Assembly: GCF_020686965.1 (NCBI RefSeq)
Contig: NZ_JAJEPS010000002.1
Coordinates: forward strand, 62,001 to 126,000
Source of the DNA: Hominiventricola filiformis
GTDB taxonomy: Bacteria; Bacillota; Clostridia; Lachnospirales; Lachnospiraceae
Direction of reading: 5' to 3'
DNA length: 64,000 bases
The translations under genes were made by a program, and so were the position numbers. Positions 9,055 through 17,768 of this stretch are shown one piece after another (position 1 is the first letter of the stretch; the number at the start of each line of letters is the position of its first letter). The notes under the pieces are model-generated. The model had not been told where the DNA came from and did no database searches. It saw only the letters and a program-made list of their open reading frames with translations.

Positions 9055-9083
9055 ATGCTACCACGGTTATTAGAAAAGAGCAA
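9055..9083 (-). promoter_or_regulatory. Promoter of the lysine riboswitch / NhaC transcript
   Basis: On the minus strand TTGCTC (-35, 9078-9083) and TAGCAT (-10, 9055-9060) are separated by 17 bases. The predicted start is about 20 bases before the aptamer. Confidence 0.6.
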
Positions 9084-9151
9084 CCCTTTCTTTAAATTTT
9101 TTTGAAAAACCCGGGAGCAATGTTGCAGATCACGAACAAACTGACCAACCG

Positions 9152-9282
9152 AAGTGACATTCTGTGAGCGGAACCGCTCGCGCTAAGTCCTCGATCCAAC
9201 AGTACTAACATTCGAACATCGTCTCTGACTCGTTCTCATGAAGTACTGGGACTGCGGACGTTCCTTTCACAGAATGTCACTT
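9152..9282 (-). repeat. 131-bp nested inverted repeat at the end of the purine/selenium operon
   Basis: A perfect 16-bp inverted repeat (9152-9167 and 9267-9282) encloses further arms in correct nested order: GGAAC/GTTCC (9170 and 9260), AGTCC/GGACT (9186 and 9249), CAGTACT/AGTACTG (9200 and 9242) and GAAC/GTTC near the apex. Transcribed from mocA, this would fold into one long interrupted hairpin. The mocA stop codon lies inside the outer stem. No run of T follows and there is no flanking target-site duplication, so it is neither a classical terminator nor an obvious MITE. Confidence 0.75.
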
Positions 9283-9975
9283 CTCTCCCAGATTTTCCGT
9301 AACCTGCAACATCTCATCCACATCTTCCAGTTCTCTCTCATCAAGAATATCTACATATTTACAGGCATACCGCTTCAACACTTTCCGGCCTCCCTGGTCG
9401 CCGGTGAGGGACATAAGCTCCGGGATAAGATCTGCGCGGAACATACAGGGATTGCCGGGGGTGCTGCCGCAGCGGAGAGACAGGGTCTCCCATCGGGAAC
9501 ATTCCTCTGCCAGTGGCCCGGAGAAAGCTGACTGCTCACAGCTGACTGCTGCCTCAACCAGTTTTCGGACACTGTCCAAGGTAAGATGGGGCTGGTCTGC
9601 TACCATAAACATGAGATAGTCCTTCTCTCCGATCATGGACTGCCCTTCTTTCGGCTGTCCAGAGGCCGGATCCTGTGAGATGACCGCCTCAATTCCTGCC
9701 CGGACCGTATAAGATGTTCCCAGCCTGCTCTCCTCGCAGAACACTGCCTGCATGCCTGCCATCCCGCATCTTTCAAAGATATCCTGTACTTCCTCTAAAA
9801 TCTCCGCATACTGGGTCACAACAGTGACGGTCAGCTTCTCTCCCATCTCCTGCTTCAATTTCAGCAACAACTCCAGGCCATGCCGGTACAAAGGCTTACC
9901 TTCATACAGATATAACAGCTTATTACTTCCAAAACGGCGGCTGTTTCCAGCCGCCATATAAATCACATGTATCAT
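9277..9975 (-). CDS. mocA: Molybdenum cofactor nucleotidyltransferase (MocA-like)
   Basis: This 232-residue protein has the NTP_transf_3 fold, with MAAGNSRRFGSNKLLYLYEGKPL at the N-terminus giving the nucleotide-binding loop and conserved Lys, followed by the MVADQPHLTLDSVRKLV block with the metal-binding Asp. MocA enzymes join CMP or GMP to molybdopterin so that it can be inserted into molybdenum hydroxylases. The start codon follows the stop of the xanthine-dehydrogenase-like subunit without a gap, and MocA is a regular partner of YqeB, YqeC and SelD in selenium-dependent molybdenum hydroxylase loci. It is the last gene of the operon, and its final codons form part of a long hairpin. Confidence 0.85.
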   Translation of the reverse strand: MIHVIYMAAGNSRRFGSNKLLYLYEGKPLYRHGLELLLKLKQEMGEKLTVTVVTQYAEILEEVQDIFERCGMAGMQAVFCEESRLGTSYTVRAGIEAVISQDPASGQPKEGQSMIGEKDYLMFMVADQPHLTLDSVRKLVEAAVSCEQSAFSGPLAEECSRWETLSLRCGSTPGNPCMFRADLIPELMSLTGDQGGRKVLKRYACKYVDILDERELEDVDEMLQVTENLGEK

Positions 9976-12315
9976 CTATTCTTTTACCCGGTGATCGGTC
10001 TCTTTCCATTCCGGATCAATCATACCCATAAGAATTTTTTCCGGGGTGAACGGTACAGTTCTGTGCCACACACCGGTTGCACGGTAGATGGCATGGGCCA
10101 GTGCCGGAGCCGGCGTATTAATAACGATCTCACCGATAGATTTGACACCGAAGGGTCCCGACGGTTCATAGCTGGTCTCAAATTCCACATGAATATTTCC
10201 CACATCCTGACGGGTAGGAATCTTATACTGCATGAAATCGCCTTCTGCGATTTTTCCATTGGCATTGTAGCTGACATTTTCATAGAGTGCCATACCGATC
10301 CCCTGTCCAATGCCGCCTTCTGTCTGGACTCTCGCCAGATTCGGATTGACCGGGATACCGCAGTCCACGACAGCTTCATAATCAAGGATTTCCACGCTTC
10401 CGGTTTCTTTGTCGAGTTCAATTTCCACCATGCCGACCATATAGGGAGGCGGAGAGACCGGTGAAGAATAGGTTGCGGTCACATCTACCGGAATCAGGTT
10501 ATTGACCTGGGATTTGGTGGCAATATCTGCCAGGCTGACAGATTTATCCCCATTTACGAGATAGACTTTTTCACCGTCAAATTCCACCTCTTCCGGCAGG
10601 CATTCAAGAAGCTGGGCTCCAATCTTCATAATATTTCCCCGCAGTTCCATAGCCGCATTCTGCGTTGCCATACCGGTAATATAGGTTGTGGAGGAGGCAT
10701 AGGAACCGGAATCATAAGGAGACGCATCCGTATCTGCACCGAAGACTACGATCTGATCCGGCTCACAGTCCAGTACTTCTGCTGCCATCTGCGCCAGAAT
10801 CGTATCACATCCGGTACCCATATCTGCTGCACCGATCATCATATTATAAGTTCCTTCATCGGAAAGCTTCAGTGTACAGGACCCAACATCTACATTAGAA
10901 ATACAGGAGCCCTGCATGGCAATGGCCATACCGGATGCCCGCACTTTACCGTTGCCCATATCTCTCACCGGATATTTTTCTTTCCAGTGGAAATTGTCAG
11001 CACAATGTTCGATACAGCGGTCCAGTGCGCAGGCATTGGCTGTCTCTCCAAAATATGCCGGCATAAACATGCCTTCCCGCACAATATTTTTCATTCGAAG
11101 TTCTACCGGATCCATATGAAGCTTCTCTGCCAGTTCATTGACCGTGGACTCCAGTGCGAAAATTCCCTGGGTCGCACCGTAACCACGGTACGCACCTGCC
11201 GCCTGCACATTGGTGTAGACCACATCACAGGAAAATCGGGTTGCCTCACAGCCACCCGTATAGAGAGGAATTGCTTTGTGACCTGACAGTCCTACCGTCG
11301 TCGTGCTGTGTTCTCCATAAGCGCCTCCATTGGACAGTGTATAAAGATCAATGGCACGGATACGTCCGTCCTTCATAGCGCCCAGACGAACGGTTACCTC
11401 CATCTCATGACGGGGTGACGCAATGGTCTGGCATTCTCTTCTGCTGTAAATAATCTTGCTGGGTCGTTTGGTCATCCAGGTGACAAACGCCGGATACACC
11501 TCACAGACTGCCGTCTGCTTGGCACCAAACCCACCACCGATCCGCGGTTTTTCAGCACGGACCTTGGATTTGGGAATGCCAAGAGCCGTGGCAAGGATAC
11601 GGCGCAGATGGAAGACAATCTGGGTAGAACTAATGCAGTGAAGTCGTCCGTAACGGTCAATTTCACAGTAAGCACGGATCGTCTCCATATACCCCTGCTG
11701 AGCAGCTTTAATCCGGTACGTATGCTCAATGACTTCTTCGCAGTCAGCGAGCACTGCTTCCACATCACCATGAGCATCCTCCTCATGATGAATGAGATTT
11801 TTCTTCACATCACCGGTATTTCCATGGGACATCCAGTTATCCTCCGGATGCACCAGCACCGGATTGTCAAGGGCCTTGCGGAAATCCAGCACCGGTTCCA
11901 ACACCTGATATTTAACTTTGATGACACGAAGTGCTTTGTCCACTGCTTTTTCTGTTTCTCCGGCTACAATTGCCACTGCATCACCTACACTCCGGACTCT
12001 CTGGTCAAGAATGAGACGGTCATAGGGGGACGGCTCCGGGAAGGTCTGTCCTGCAATACTGAATCGGTTCTGCGGTACATCCTTCCATGTATAAACTGCC
12101 ACAATGCCCGGTACTTTCATTGCTGCTGCCGTATTGATATCTTCGATCAGGGCGTGAGCATGGGGACTTCTCAAAATCTTCACCACCAGACAGTCCTCAT
12201 GCACAATATCATCCATGAATACCGGTTTTCCAAGGAGCAGCTGCTCAGAATCTTTCTTCGGAATGCATTTTCCAACCGCATGGTAATCTTTCCGGTCACG
12301 TTCAAATTCCTTCAT
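9976..12315 (-). CDS. Molybdenum hydroxylase large subunit (selenium-dependent xanthine-dehydrogenase type)
   Basis: This 779-residue molybdopterin-binding subunit starts at ATG 12315, after AAGGAGTGG; the start overlaps the end of the iron-sulfur subunit gene by 14 bases. Family features are the N-terminal hammerhead domain (residues 10-130), RIGGGFGAKQ near residue 260 that contacts the cofactor, AAGAYRGYGATQG, GAADMGTGCDTILAQ, and the catalytic Glu729 in GVKSIGEI. Enzymes of this family hydroxylate purines or N-heterocycles. Neighbouring selD, yedF, yqeB and yqeC indicate a cofactor carrying labile selenium. Two purine-type permeases head the operon, so xanthine or another purine is the most likely substrate; this cannot be settled from sequence. 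Confidence 0.9.
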   Translation of the reverse strand: MKEFERDRKDYHAVGKCIPKKDSEQLLLGKPVFMDDIVHEDCLVVKILRSPHAHALIEDINTAAAMKVPGIVAVYTWKDVPQNRFSIAGQTFPEPSPYDRLILDQRVRSVGDAVAIVAGETEKAVDKALRVIKVKYQVLEPVLDFRKALDNPVLVHPEDNWMSHGNTGDVKKNLIHHEEDAHGDVEAVLADCEEVIEHTYRIKAAQQGYMETIRAYCEIDRYGRLHCISSTQIVFHLRRILATALGIPKSKVRAEKPRIGGGFGAKQTAVCEVYPAFVTWMTKRPSKIIYSRRECQTIASPRHEMEVTVRLGAMKDGRIRAIDLYTLSNGGAYGEHSTTTVGLSGHKAIPLYTGGCEATRFSCDVVYTNVQAAGAYRGYGATQGIFALESTVNELAEKLHMDPVELRMKNIVREGMFMPAYFGETANACALDRCIEHCADNFHWKEKYPVRDMGNGKVRASGMAIAMQGSCISNVDVGSCTLKLSDEGTYNMMIGAADMGTGCDTILAQMAAEVLDCEPDQIVVFGADTDASPYDSGSYASSTTYITGMATQNAAMELRGNIMKIGAQLLECLPEEVEFDGEKVYLVNGDKSVSLADIATKSQVNNLIPVDVTATYSSPVSPPPYMVGMVEIELDKETGSVEILDYEAVVDCGIPVNPNLARVQTEGGIGQGIGMALYENVSYNANGKIAEGDFMQYKIPTRQDVGNIHVEFETSYEPSGPFGVKSIGEIVINTPAPALAHAIYRATGVWHRTVPFTPEKILMGMIDPEWKETDHRVKE

Positions 12316-12829
12316 GCTTCCACTCCTTTCCGATATCTTCTCCATAGACGCCTGCTTCCAGATCAAGGTCTGCGCCCTCTTTTTTGCTGTTCAGATAATT
12401 TCTGAGAGAGCGAAGCTGACTCTGGTATCCGGTACAACGGCATAAGTTGCCGGACAGATATTCCAGAATTTCCTCATCTGTCGGATCTGGATTTTCTCTG
12501 AGCAGCGCCACAATATTTACAATGTATCCGGGATTGCAGAATCCACACTGATCTGCTCCCTGAGCAGCGAAGAAATTCGTAAAGGCTTTCGCTTCTTCCT
12601 GTAATCCTTCCAGTGTATCGACTTTCCGTCCATTGGCACGCCCCACCGGCGTACTGCAGGAAAGCACCGGCTTTCCGTCAAGCAGAACTGTGCAGAGTCC
12701 GCAGTTGCCGCTCTCACAGCCGCGTTTTACGGAATAACATCTGTGTTTTCTGCAGAAGTCCAGAAGAACCATATCTGCATCTACGGAATCGGTGACTACT
12801 TTTCCGTTTAATGTTATTTTCACATCCAT
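12302..12829 (-). CDS. Molybdenum hydroxylase [2Fe-2S] subunit
   Basis: This 175-residue protein has two [2Fe-2S] clusters typical of xanthine dehydrogenase small subunits. The plant-type ferredoxin cluster uses Cys38, Cys43, Cys46 and Cys58 (GCESGNCGLC). The second, all-helical cluster uses Cys95, Cys98, Cys130 and Cys132 (CGFC and CRC). It passes electrons from the molybdenum centre to the FAD subunit. Its start codon shares one base with the stop of the FAD subunit (TGATG), and its end overlaps the large subunit, so the three subunits are translationally coupled. The C-terminal tail is somewhat longer than usual. Confidence 0.93.
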   Translation of the reverse strand: MDVKITLNGKVVTDSVDADMVLLDFCRKHRCYSVKRGCESGNCGLCTVLLDGKPVLSCSTPVGRANGRKVDTLEGLQEEAKAFTNFFAAQGADQCGFCNPGYIVNIVALLRENPDPTDEEILEYLSGNLCRCTGYQSQLRSLRNYLNSKKEGADLDLEAGVYGEDIGKEWKHEGI

Positions 12830-13623
12830 CAGTCGAGTTCTCCTTTCAGTGCCTGCATGGCACGTCTTACCAGCACGCGACAGACCGTTTTACGGTAAGC
12901 CGCACCTGCTCGCATGTTGCTGCCAAATCGAATTTCATCACATACCTGTCCGGCAAATGCATCCATCTGCTCATCACTGAGTTCCGAAAGTTCCCGCTCC
13001 GGAACCACGACTACTTCCGCCAGATGAGGGGTCGCACCAATGGCCGCTGCATATCCGTCTGCCCGTTTTGCCACAGCACAGGTCAGCACCGGAAAATCCG
13101 TGGACTGGTTCCGCTGACTTACATAGACAACGCCTTTCACATTTTTCGGCACAATAACCGCCACCAGAATATCTCTTGTTTTTCTCGGAAGTTTTACAAA
13201 GTCGTTAAGATCCATCATACCTGCATGATGAAGCTCCACCTTCGCACCCAGGGCGCGGAAGATGGTCATCACATCGGAAAATCCGAAGCGTCCCCAGATG
13301 CTGCCGCCTACGGTTGCTACATTTCTAAACTGCACACCTACAATATGACGCACAGATTCCCGGAATGCACCTCCCGTATAAGTATTTAATGCTTCATCTG
13401 TCTCCAGATCACGTAAGGAAACATATGCGCCAATGCGGAACGCCTCCTCAGTTTCCTCAATTTTATCAAGGCCGAGGCCGCACAGATCAATGGCAGTTCC
13501 CATCGTCTTATTTCTCATTTTCTGCCAGAGCATACCGGCCAGAATGAAATTATTCTTTTTCTGATACAGATCGTAAGCCTCTTCGAGACTTTCCGCCCTC
13601 ACATACTGATTATAATAAAGCAT
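12829..13623 (-). CDS. Molybdenum hydroxylase FAD-binding subunit
   Basis: This 264-residue protein starts at ATG 13623, which follows AGGGAG; an upstream in-frame ATG has no ribosome site. FAD-binding landmarks include FILAGMLWQKMR near residue 25 (where the family usually has GGTDL, so the first glycine-rich loop is altered), RNVATVGGSIWGRFGFSDVM near residue 90 (second FAD loop) and a C-terminal CO-dehydrogenase-flavoprotein-like domain (RAGAAYRKTVCRVLVRRA). It accepts electrons from the [2Fe-2S] subunit and reduces NAD or another acceptor. It is the first of three contiguous coupled subunit genes. Confidence 0.88.
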   Translation of the reverse strand: MLYYNQYVRAESLEEAYDLYQKKNNFILAGMLWQKMRNKTMGTAIDLCGLGLDKIEETEEAFRIGAYVSLRDLETDEALNTYTGGAFRESVRHIVGVQFRNVATVGGSIWGRFGFSDVMTIFRALGAKVELHHAGMMDLNDFVKLPRKTRDILVAVIVPKNVKGVVYVSQRNQSTDFPVLTCAVAKRADGYAAAIGATPHLAEVVVVPERELSELSDEQMDAFAGQVCDEIRFGSNMRAGAAYRKTVCRVLVRRAMQALKGELD

Positions 13624-13655
13624 GGCTCCCTTTCTTCTTATCTTTTTTGTATTTT

Positions 13656-13895
13656 TCAGAACAGACTGCACTCATACATGGCTTCCCACCGAAGCTTCGC
13701 CTGTTCCAGAAATGGTATCAGACTCTCTTTTTCTGAAAGCTCCGTCTTCCAGGCCAATCCACATCCGGCAGAAATCTCCGACGGTAGGGGAATGAGCCTT
13801 CCCGGTATCTGTTCTTCCTCTGCTTTTCGCTCCATTTCCATGGCAGCGGTGGTTGTCGCAAAGGTCACCACCAGCTGCAGATGTCTGGTCCGCAT
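13656..13895 (-). CDS. DUF3343 family small protein (putative selenium/sulfur carrier partner)
   Basis: This 79-residue protein matches DUF3343, short proteins that co-occur with YedF and SelD. It begins LQLVVTFATTTAAMEMERKAE and has the expected IPLPSEISAGCGLAWKTE stretch with a single conserved Cys near position 45. The start lies one base after the yedF stop. A role in handling reactive selenium or sulfur for the hydroxylase cofactor is suggested by conservation of context, not by biochemistry that I can cite. Confidence 0.8.
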   Translation of the reverse strand: MRTRHLQLVVTFATTTAAMEMERKAEEEQIPGRLIPLPSEISAGCGLAWKTELSEKESLIPFLEQAKLRWEAMYECSLF

Positions 13896-13896
13896 C

Positions 13897-14505
13897 TTAC
13901 GGACTCACGATCAGAGACGCTTTTGACATGGTCTCTGCGATTTCATACATATTCGTTACTTCTCCGACTTTCAGTTTTTCAGAAAGTCCGTAGAAATTAA
14001 GGCAGGTTCCACAAGTAAGAATTCTGACCCCTCTTAACTCCAACTCTTTTAAATCATCAAGAGATGCAGAACCTTCGCAGGTCAGATAGGCCCCGCCATT
14101 GTAGAACAATATGGCTTTCGGCAGATCCTCCTGCTGGGACAGGGCATAGATAAATCCTTTGATCAGCACTTTTCCAAGTTCCGGATCCCCCTCACCCATA
14201 ACCGAGCTGCGGATGACCACGACTTTGTTGGATGCCAGTGTTGGGCCACAGTTCACTTCCGGCATATTTCCGGCTTCTCTTGCTGCTTCTGACACCGTAA
14301 TCTGTACGCTGTATTTTCCTTCGTCCAGCTTCTGGCTTGTCACTGCACATCCAGTCTGTTTTGCCATCTTGGTCAGGTTTTCCACCGCAATTTCATTGTC
14401 TACATAAGTTTCCACCACATCGCCTGCCTTTAAAGTCTCCATGGCTTTCTTCGTCTTCACCACCGGAATCGGGCATGCATCCCCCATAGCATTGACTGTC
14501 ATCAT
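13897..14505 (-). CDS. yedF: YedF, sulfurtransferase-like selenium metabolism protein
   Basis: This 202-residue protein has an N-terminal TusA-like domain with the conserved GDACPIPVVKTKKAM motif (Cys11) and a C-terminal DsrE-like domain (SSVMGEGDPELGKVLIKGF) ending with a CGTC motif near residue 177. This two-domain form is the YedF family that travels with selD in genomes using selenium. It probably binds and transfers selenium from the cysteine desulfurase toward SelD or the molybdenum cofactor. The gene sits 13 bases after selD. The start may be either of two adjacent ATG codons. Confidence 0.88.
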   Translation of the reverse strand: MMTVNAMGDACPIPVVKTKKAMETLKAGDVVETYVDNEIAVENLTKMAKQTGCAVTSQKLDEGKYSVQITVSEAAREAGNMPEVNCGPTLASNKVVVIRSSVMGEGDPELGKVLIKGFIYALSQQEDLPKAILFYNGGAYLTCEGSASLDDLKELELRGVRILTCGTCLNFYGLSEKLKVGEVTNMYEIAETMSKASLIVSP

Positions 14506-14518
14506 CGCTCATTTTCTC

Positions 14519-15547
14519 CTATCTTACATAAATGTCTCTTTCTTTTTTGGATACGAACCTGCCGACCATTGCCGCCGGAAGTCCCGCACCCTGTAATTCT
14601 TTTAAAAATGCCCCCGCCTGCTCCGGTTTTACTGCGAACAGAAGTCCGCCGGAGGTCTGCGGATCAAATAATAATTCTTCCATGGAAAATGGAATCCAGC
14701 TGGAAAATTCCACCCGGTCTCCCACATGGTTCCGGTTTCTCTGGGCTGCCGCCGTCAGAAGAAATTCTTCCGCACAGTGGATGGCGCCCCGGATTACCGG
14801 AATGGAAATGGAATCAATCTCAGCAGAAATCTCCTCGTTGATCATCTCACTTAAATGCCCCAGAAATCCGAATCCTGTCACATCCGTGCAGGCATGGATC
14901 TCATAGTGATGGCTGATTTCCGCTGCTTTTCTATTCAGAGTGGTCATGGATGCCGCCGCTTCCTCCATAGCTCCTTCCGGGGCCAGTCCCACGCGATTTG
15001 CATTACACACCAGTCCCACTCCCAGTTTTTTCGTAAGAATCAGCACATCCGATGGCTGTCCCTGATTATTTCCGTAAATATGATCCGGATGCACTACCCC
15101 CGTCACAGACAGTCCATACTTTACATCGTTGTCCATGATGGAATGTCCTCCTGCCAGCGTGCCTCCTGCTTCAATCACTTTCTCTGCACCGCCCTGCATA
15201 ATCTTTCCCAGGATATTCAGATCCATTTGTTCCGGAAAACAGACAATATTAAGGGCTGTCTTCACTGTTCCGCCCATGGCATAAATATCACTCAAGGCAT
15301 TCGTCGCTGCAATCTGCCCAAAGAGATAGGGATCATCCAGCATGGGCGGAAAGAAGTCCAAAGTCTGTACCACTGCCACCTCGTCAGAGACACGGTACAC
15401 CGCCGCGTCATCTTTGCTGTCATATCCGATGAGCAGGTTGGGATCTTTCTCTCCTCTTGGAAGTTTATCCAGTACATGACTTAAAAGATCCGGACCAAGC
15501 TTCGCGGTGCAGCCACCGCCTTTACAAAATACAATTTCTTCCGCCAC
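14519..15547 (-). CDS. selD: Selenide, water dikinase (selenophosphate synthetase)
   Basis: This enzyme makes selenophosphate from selenide and ATP. The motif CKGGGCTAKLGP gives the catalytic Cys13 and Lys16, the same Cys-x-x-Lys spacing as in the E. coli enzyme; it is encoded by TGC, so this is not a selenocysteine form. Further family signatures are QTLDFFPP, NALSDIYAMGG and DPQTSGGLL. GTG at 15547 is chosen because a perfect AAGGAGG lies 5 bases upstream; TTG or ATG starts at 15568 and 15562 lack a ribosome site. The protein is then 342 residues. Together with YedF, YqeB and YqeC and with no selA or selB in the window, it fits the labile-selenium molybdenum hydroxylase trait. Confidence 0.93.
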   Translation of the reverse strand: MAEEIVFCKGGGCTAKLGPDLLSHVLDKLPRGEKDPNLLIGYDSKDDAAVYRVSDEVAVVQTLDFFPPMLDDPYLFGQIAATNALSDIYAMGGTVKTALNIVCFPEQMDLNILGKIMQGGAEKVIEAGGTLAGGHSIMDNDVKYGLSVTGVVHPDHIYGNNQGQPSDVLILTKKLGVGLVCNANRVGLAPEGAMEEAAASMTTLNRKAAEISHHYEIHACTDVTGFGFLGHLSEMINEEISAEIDSISIPVIRGAIHCAEEFLLTAAAQRNRNHVGDRVEFSSWIPFSMEELLFDPQTSGGLLFAVKPEQAGAFLKELQGAGLPAAMVGRFVSKKERDIYVR

Positions 15548-15577
15548 TCGTTCCTCCTTCATAGTCAAAATCTCAAA

Positions 15578-16729
15578 CTACTGCTGTGCTGCTGCAATGT
15601 TCTTCACCCCACGGACTGCCGCAAGCACTTCTTCCTCTTTATTATAATAGGAAAAGCTGAATCTTACCATCCCCTGTTTTTCCGTTTGAAAATATTGATG
15701 CATGAGAGGTGCGCAGTGGGCACCCGCTCTGGTAATGATACCAAACTCTTCCTGGAGCCAGTCACTGACTTCGGATGCGTCCATATCACCGATATTCAAT
15801 GAGACGACAGGGCAGCGGACTGCCGCCGGATCGGAAAAATCACCGTAGATTTTTATACCCGGAATTTCCCGGACCCCATCGTAAAATTGCTGCATGAATC
15901 GGTGTTCTTTCTCATAAATAGCGGACAAACCAATGTTCTGAATCTCCCGCACCGCTGCCAACAGTCCAGCGATGCCGTGTCCGTTCAGTGTGCCGGCCTC
16001 CAGATGTTCCGGATAGTCATCGGGCTGCTTTTTCAGAAAACTGTGGACTCCGGTACCACCGCTTTTAAAGGGACGGATCTCTACCTCTTCTCTCACGTAA
16101 AGTCCGCCTGTTCCCTGGGGACCCATGAGGCTCTTATGTCCGGTAAAGCAGAGTACGTCGATCTGCATTCTCTCTATATCAATGGGCAGCACTCCCGCCG
16201 TCTGGGACGCATCTACCACAAATAGGAGGCCATTCCGTTTCGCAATCTGTCCCATACGATACAGATCCACCACATTTCCGGTAAGATTGGAGGCATGGGT
16301 ACAGATGACAGCCCTTGTCTCCGGCCGGATGGCGGCTTCGATCCCCTCATAATCGACGGTTCCCTGTTTCCCGCTTTTCACAATGGTAAGAGAGATTCCA
16401 TTTTGTTCCTGTTCCCCATACAGGGGGCGAAGCACGGAATTATGTTCCAGTTCCGTAGTGATCACATGGTCTCCCGGTACAAAGATTCCGCGAATTGCCA
16501 TGTTCAGCCCTTCGGTAGAATTAGAGGTAAAAACAAGCCTCGACGGATCTGTTCCACCGAAAAATTCTGTCAGAGTCCGTCTTGCTTCATAGATCACCCT
16601 GGATGCCCGAAGGGATGTGCTTCCTGATCCTCTGCCGGAGTTTCCCATATTTTTCATGGCATCTGCCACCGCTTCGATCACCGCTTCCGGCTTCCGCAGG
16701 GTGGTCGCCGCATTATCAAGATAGATCAT
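15578..16729 (-). CDS. Cysteine desulfurase / selenocysteine lyase (aminotransferase class V)
   Basis: This 383-residue protein starts at ATG 16729 (GGAGG site upstream). It is a NifS/SufS-like PLP enzyme: MIYLDNAATTLRKPEAV at the N-terminus, HASNLTGNVVDL in the middle, the PLP lysine in CFTGHKSLMGPQG, and the catalytic Cys in the flexible loop ITRAGAHCAPLMH. Such enzymes deliver sulfur, or selenium from selenocysteine, as a persulfide or perselenide. Its place between the XdhC-family gene and selD points to selenium delivery for SelD and the molybdenum hydroxylase rather than to Fe-S assembly. No SufU or NifU gene is near. Confidence 0.88.
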   Translation of the reverse strand: MIYLDNAATTLRKPEAVIEAVADAMKNMGNSGRGSGSTSLRASRVIYEARRTLTEFFGGTDPSRLVFTSNSTEGLNMAIRGIFVPGDHVITTELEHNSVLRPLYGEQEQNGISLTIVKSGKQGTVDYEGIEAAIRPETRAVICTHASNLTGNVVDLYRMGQIAKRNGLLFVVDASQTAGVLPIDIERMQIDVLCFTGHKSLMGPQGTGGLYVREEVEIRPFKSGGTGVHSFLKKQPDDYPEHLEAGTLNGHGIAGLLAAVREIQNIGLSAIYEKEHRFMQQFYDGVREIPGIKIYGDFSDPAAVRCPVVSLNIGDMDASEVSDWLQEEFGIITRAGAHCAPLMHQYFQTEKQGMVRFSFSYYNKEEEVLAAVRGVKNIAAAQQ

Positions 16730-17768
16730 CTGTTTCCTCCAGCAAAACCAGAATCGTTCCACCGCAGACCATGCCTTCTTCTTCCGCATTATCCGTAGTC
16801 ATACGGATTCTGATTTTTTCACAGGCCGGATGGGGAACTCCTTCCCTTATCTTATAAAAATGTTTCCTGCATGCCATGATCACTTCCGCTTCCGCACATC
16901 CTCCACCGATGGTTCCCACCACACGTCCCAAAGAAGTCACCACCATCTGGGTGCCTGCGCTTCGCGGTGCACTTCCGTGTTTTTCAATAATGGTACAGAG
17001 CATTTTCTGCTCACCATCCTCCGGCGCTTTTGTCAGTTCTTCCAGCACCTGCTCATCAAGGGCTGTCTCTTTGGCATGCTCACTTCTCACTTTTACGATT
17101 TCACTCATCACCGACAAGGCAATCTCTGCCGGTGTCTGTGCTCCGATAGACAATCCGATGGGTGCATGAAGGGACTCCACCAGCTCCGGTGCAAATCCGG
17201 CTTCCACCAAGTCTTTTTTCATAAGGAAAGACCGTTTCTTCGATCCCATCATACCGATATACGCATGGGATTTCTTAAAAATTTCCAGCAGGCATTCCTG
17301 ATCAAACCGATGTCCTCTGGTCATGCACACAAAATAGTGATCCCTGCTGCCCGTCATCTGCCGCAGAAGTTCTGCATAGTCGCCACAGAACACCTGATCA
17401 GCGCCTTCTCTTCTGGCGCTCTCCGCAAAAAGAGGCCGGTCTTCCAACACCACAATTTCAAAATTCAGAAGCTTTGCCATGCGGATCAGCGCAGTCGCCA
17501 CATGCCCGGCTCCGCAGATCACAAGCTTTGCCTGCTTTCCCAGGGGCTGCACAAATACTTCCTGCCCGTCTATCCGCTGAAGTCCTTTTCCACACAACTG
17601 CCGGATGCGGGACTCTGTAAAAAATGCACCCTTTCGGCTTTGCATCGTACCGTTTTCCACAAACACTTTCCCGCCTGCAGCCGATCCCTCTGTCACCGTA
17701 GCAAGAAACGCTTCTTTCTCTCTGTTCCATGCCCCGACAGAGGCATAAAAATGATCTGTTCTATCCAT
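16716..17768 (-). CDS. XdhC/CoxI family molybdenum hydroxylase maturation protein
   Basis: This 350-residue protein has a Rossmann-like domain with CGAGHVATALIRMAKLL near residue 88 and the motif GMMGSKKRSFLMKKDL, plus an XdhC/CoxI domain with APRSAGTQMVVTSLGRVVGTIGGGCAE. XdhC proteins bind molybdopterin and help insert it, in sulfurated or here probably selenated form, into the hydroxylase. The order of the two domains is Rossmann first, XdhC/CoxI second. The end overlaps the desulfurase start by 14 bases and the start overlaps yqeB by 8 bases, as expected in a tightly packed operon. Confidence 0.85.
   Translation of the reverse strand: MDRTDHFYASVGAWNREKEAFLATVTEGSAAGGKVFVENGTMQSRKGAFFTESRIRQLCGKGLQRIDGQEVFVQPLGKQAKLVICGAGHVATALIRMAKLLNFEIVVLEDRPLFAESARREGADQVFCGDYAELLRQMTGSRDHYFVCMTRGHRFDQECLLEIFKKSHAYIGMMGSKKRSFLMKKDLVEAGFAPELVESLHAPIGLSIGAQTPAEIALSVMSEIVKVRSEHAKETALDEQVLEELTKAPEDGEQKMLCTIIEKHGSAPRSAGTQMVVTSLGRVVGTIGGGCAEAEVIMACRKHFYKIREGVPHPACEKIRIRMTTDNAEEEGMVCGGTILVLLEETDDLS

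Noticed and set aside
9152..9282. Nested inverted repeat as a MITE
   Set aside because: No target-site duplication flanks it and the outer arm is part of the mocA coding sequence, so insertion is not indicated.
15500..15515. Possible selenocysteine codon in SelD
   Set aside because: The catalytic codon is TGC (Cys), not TGA.
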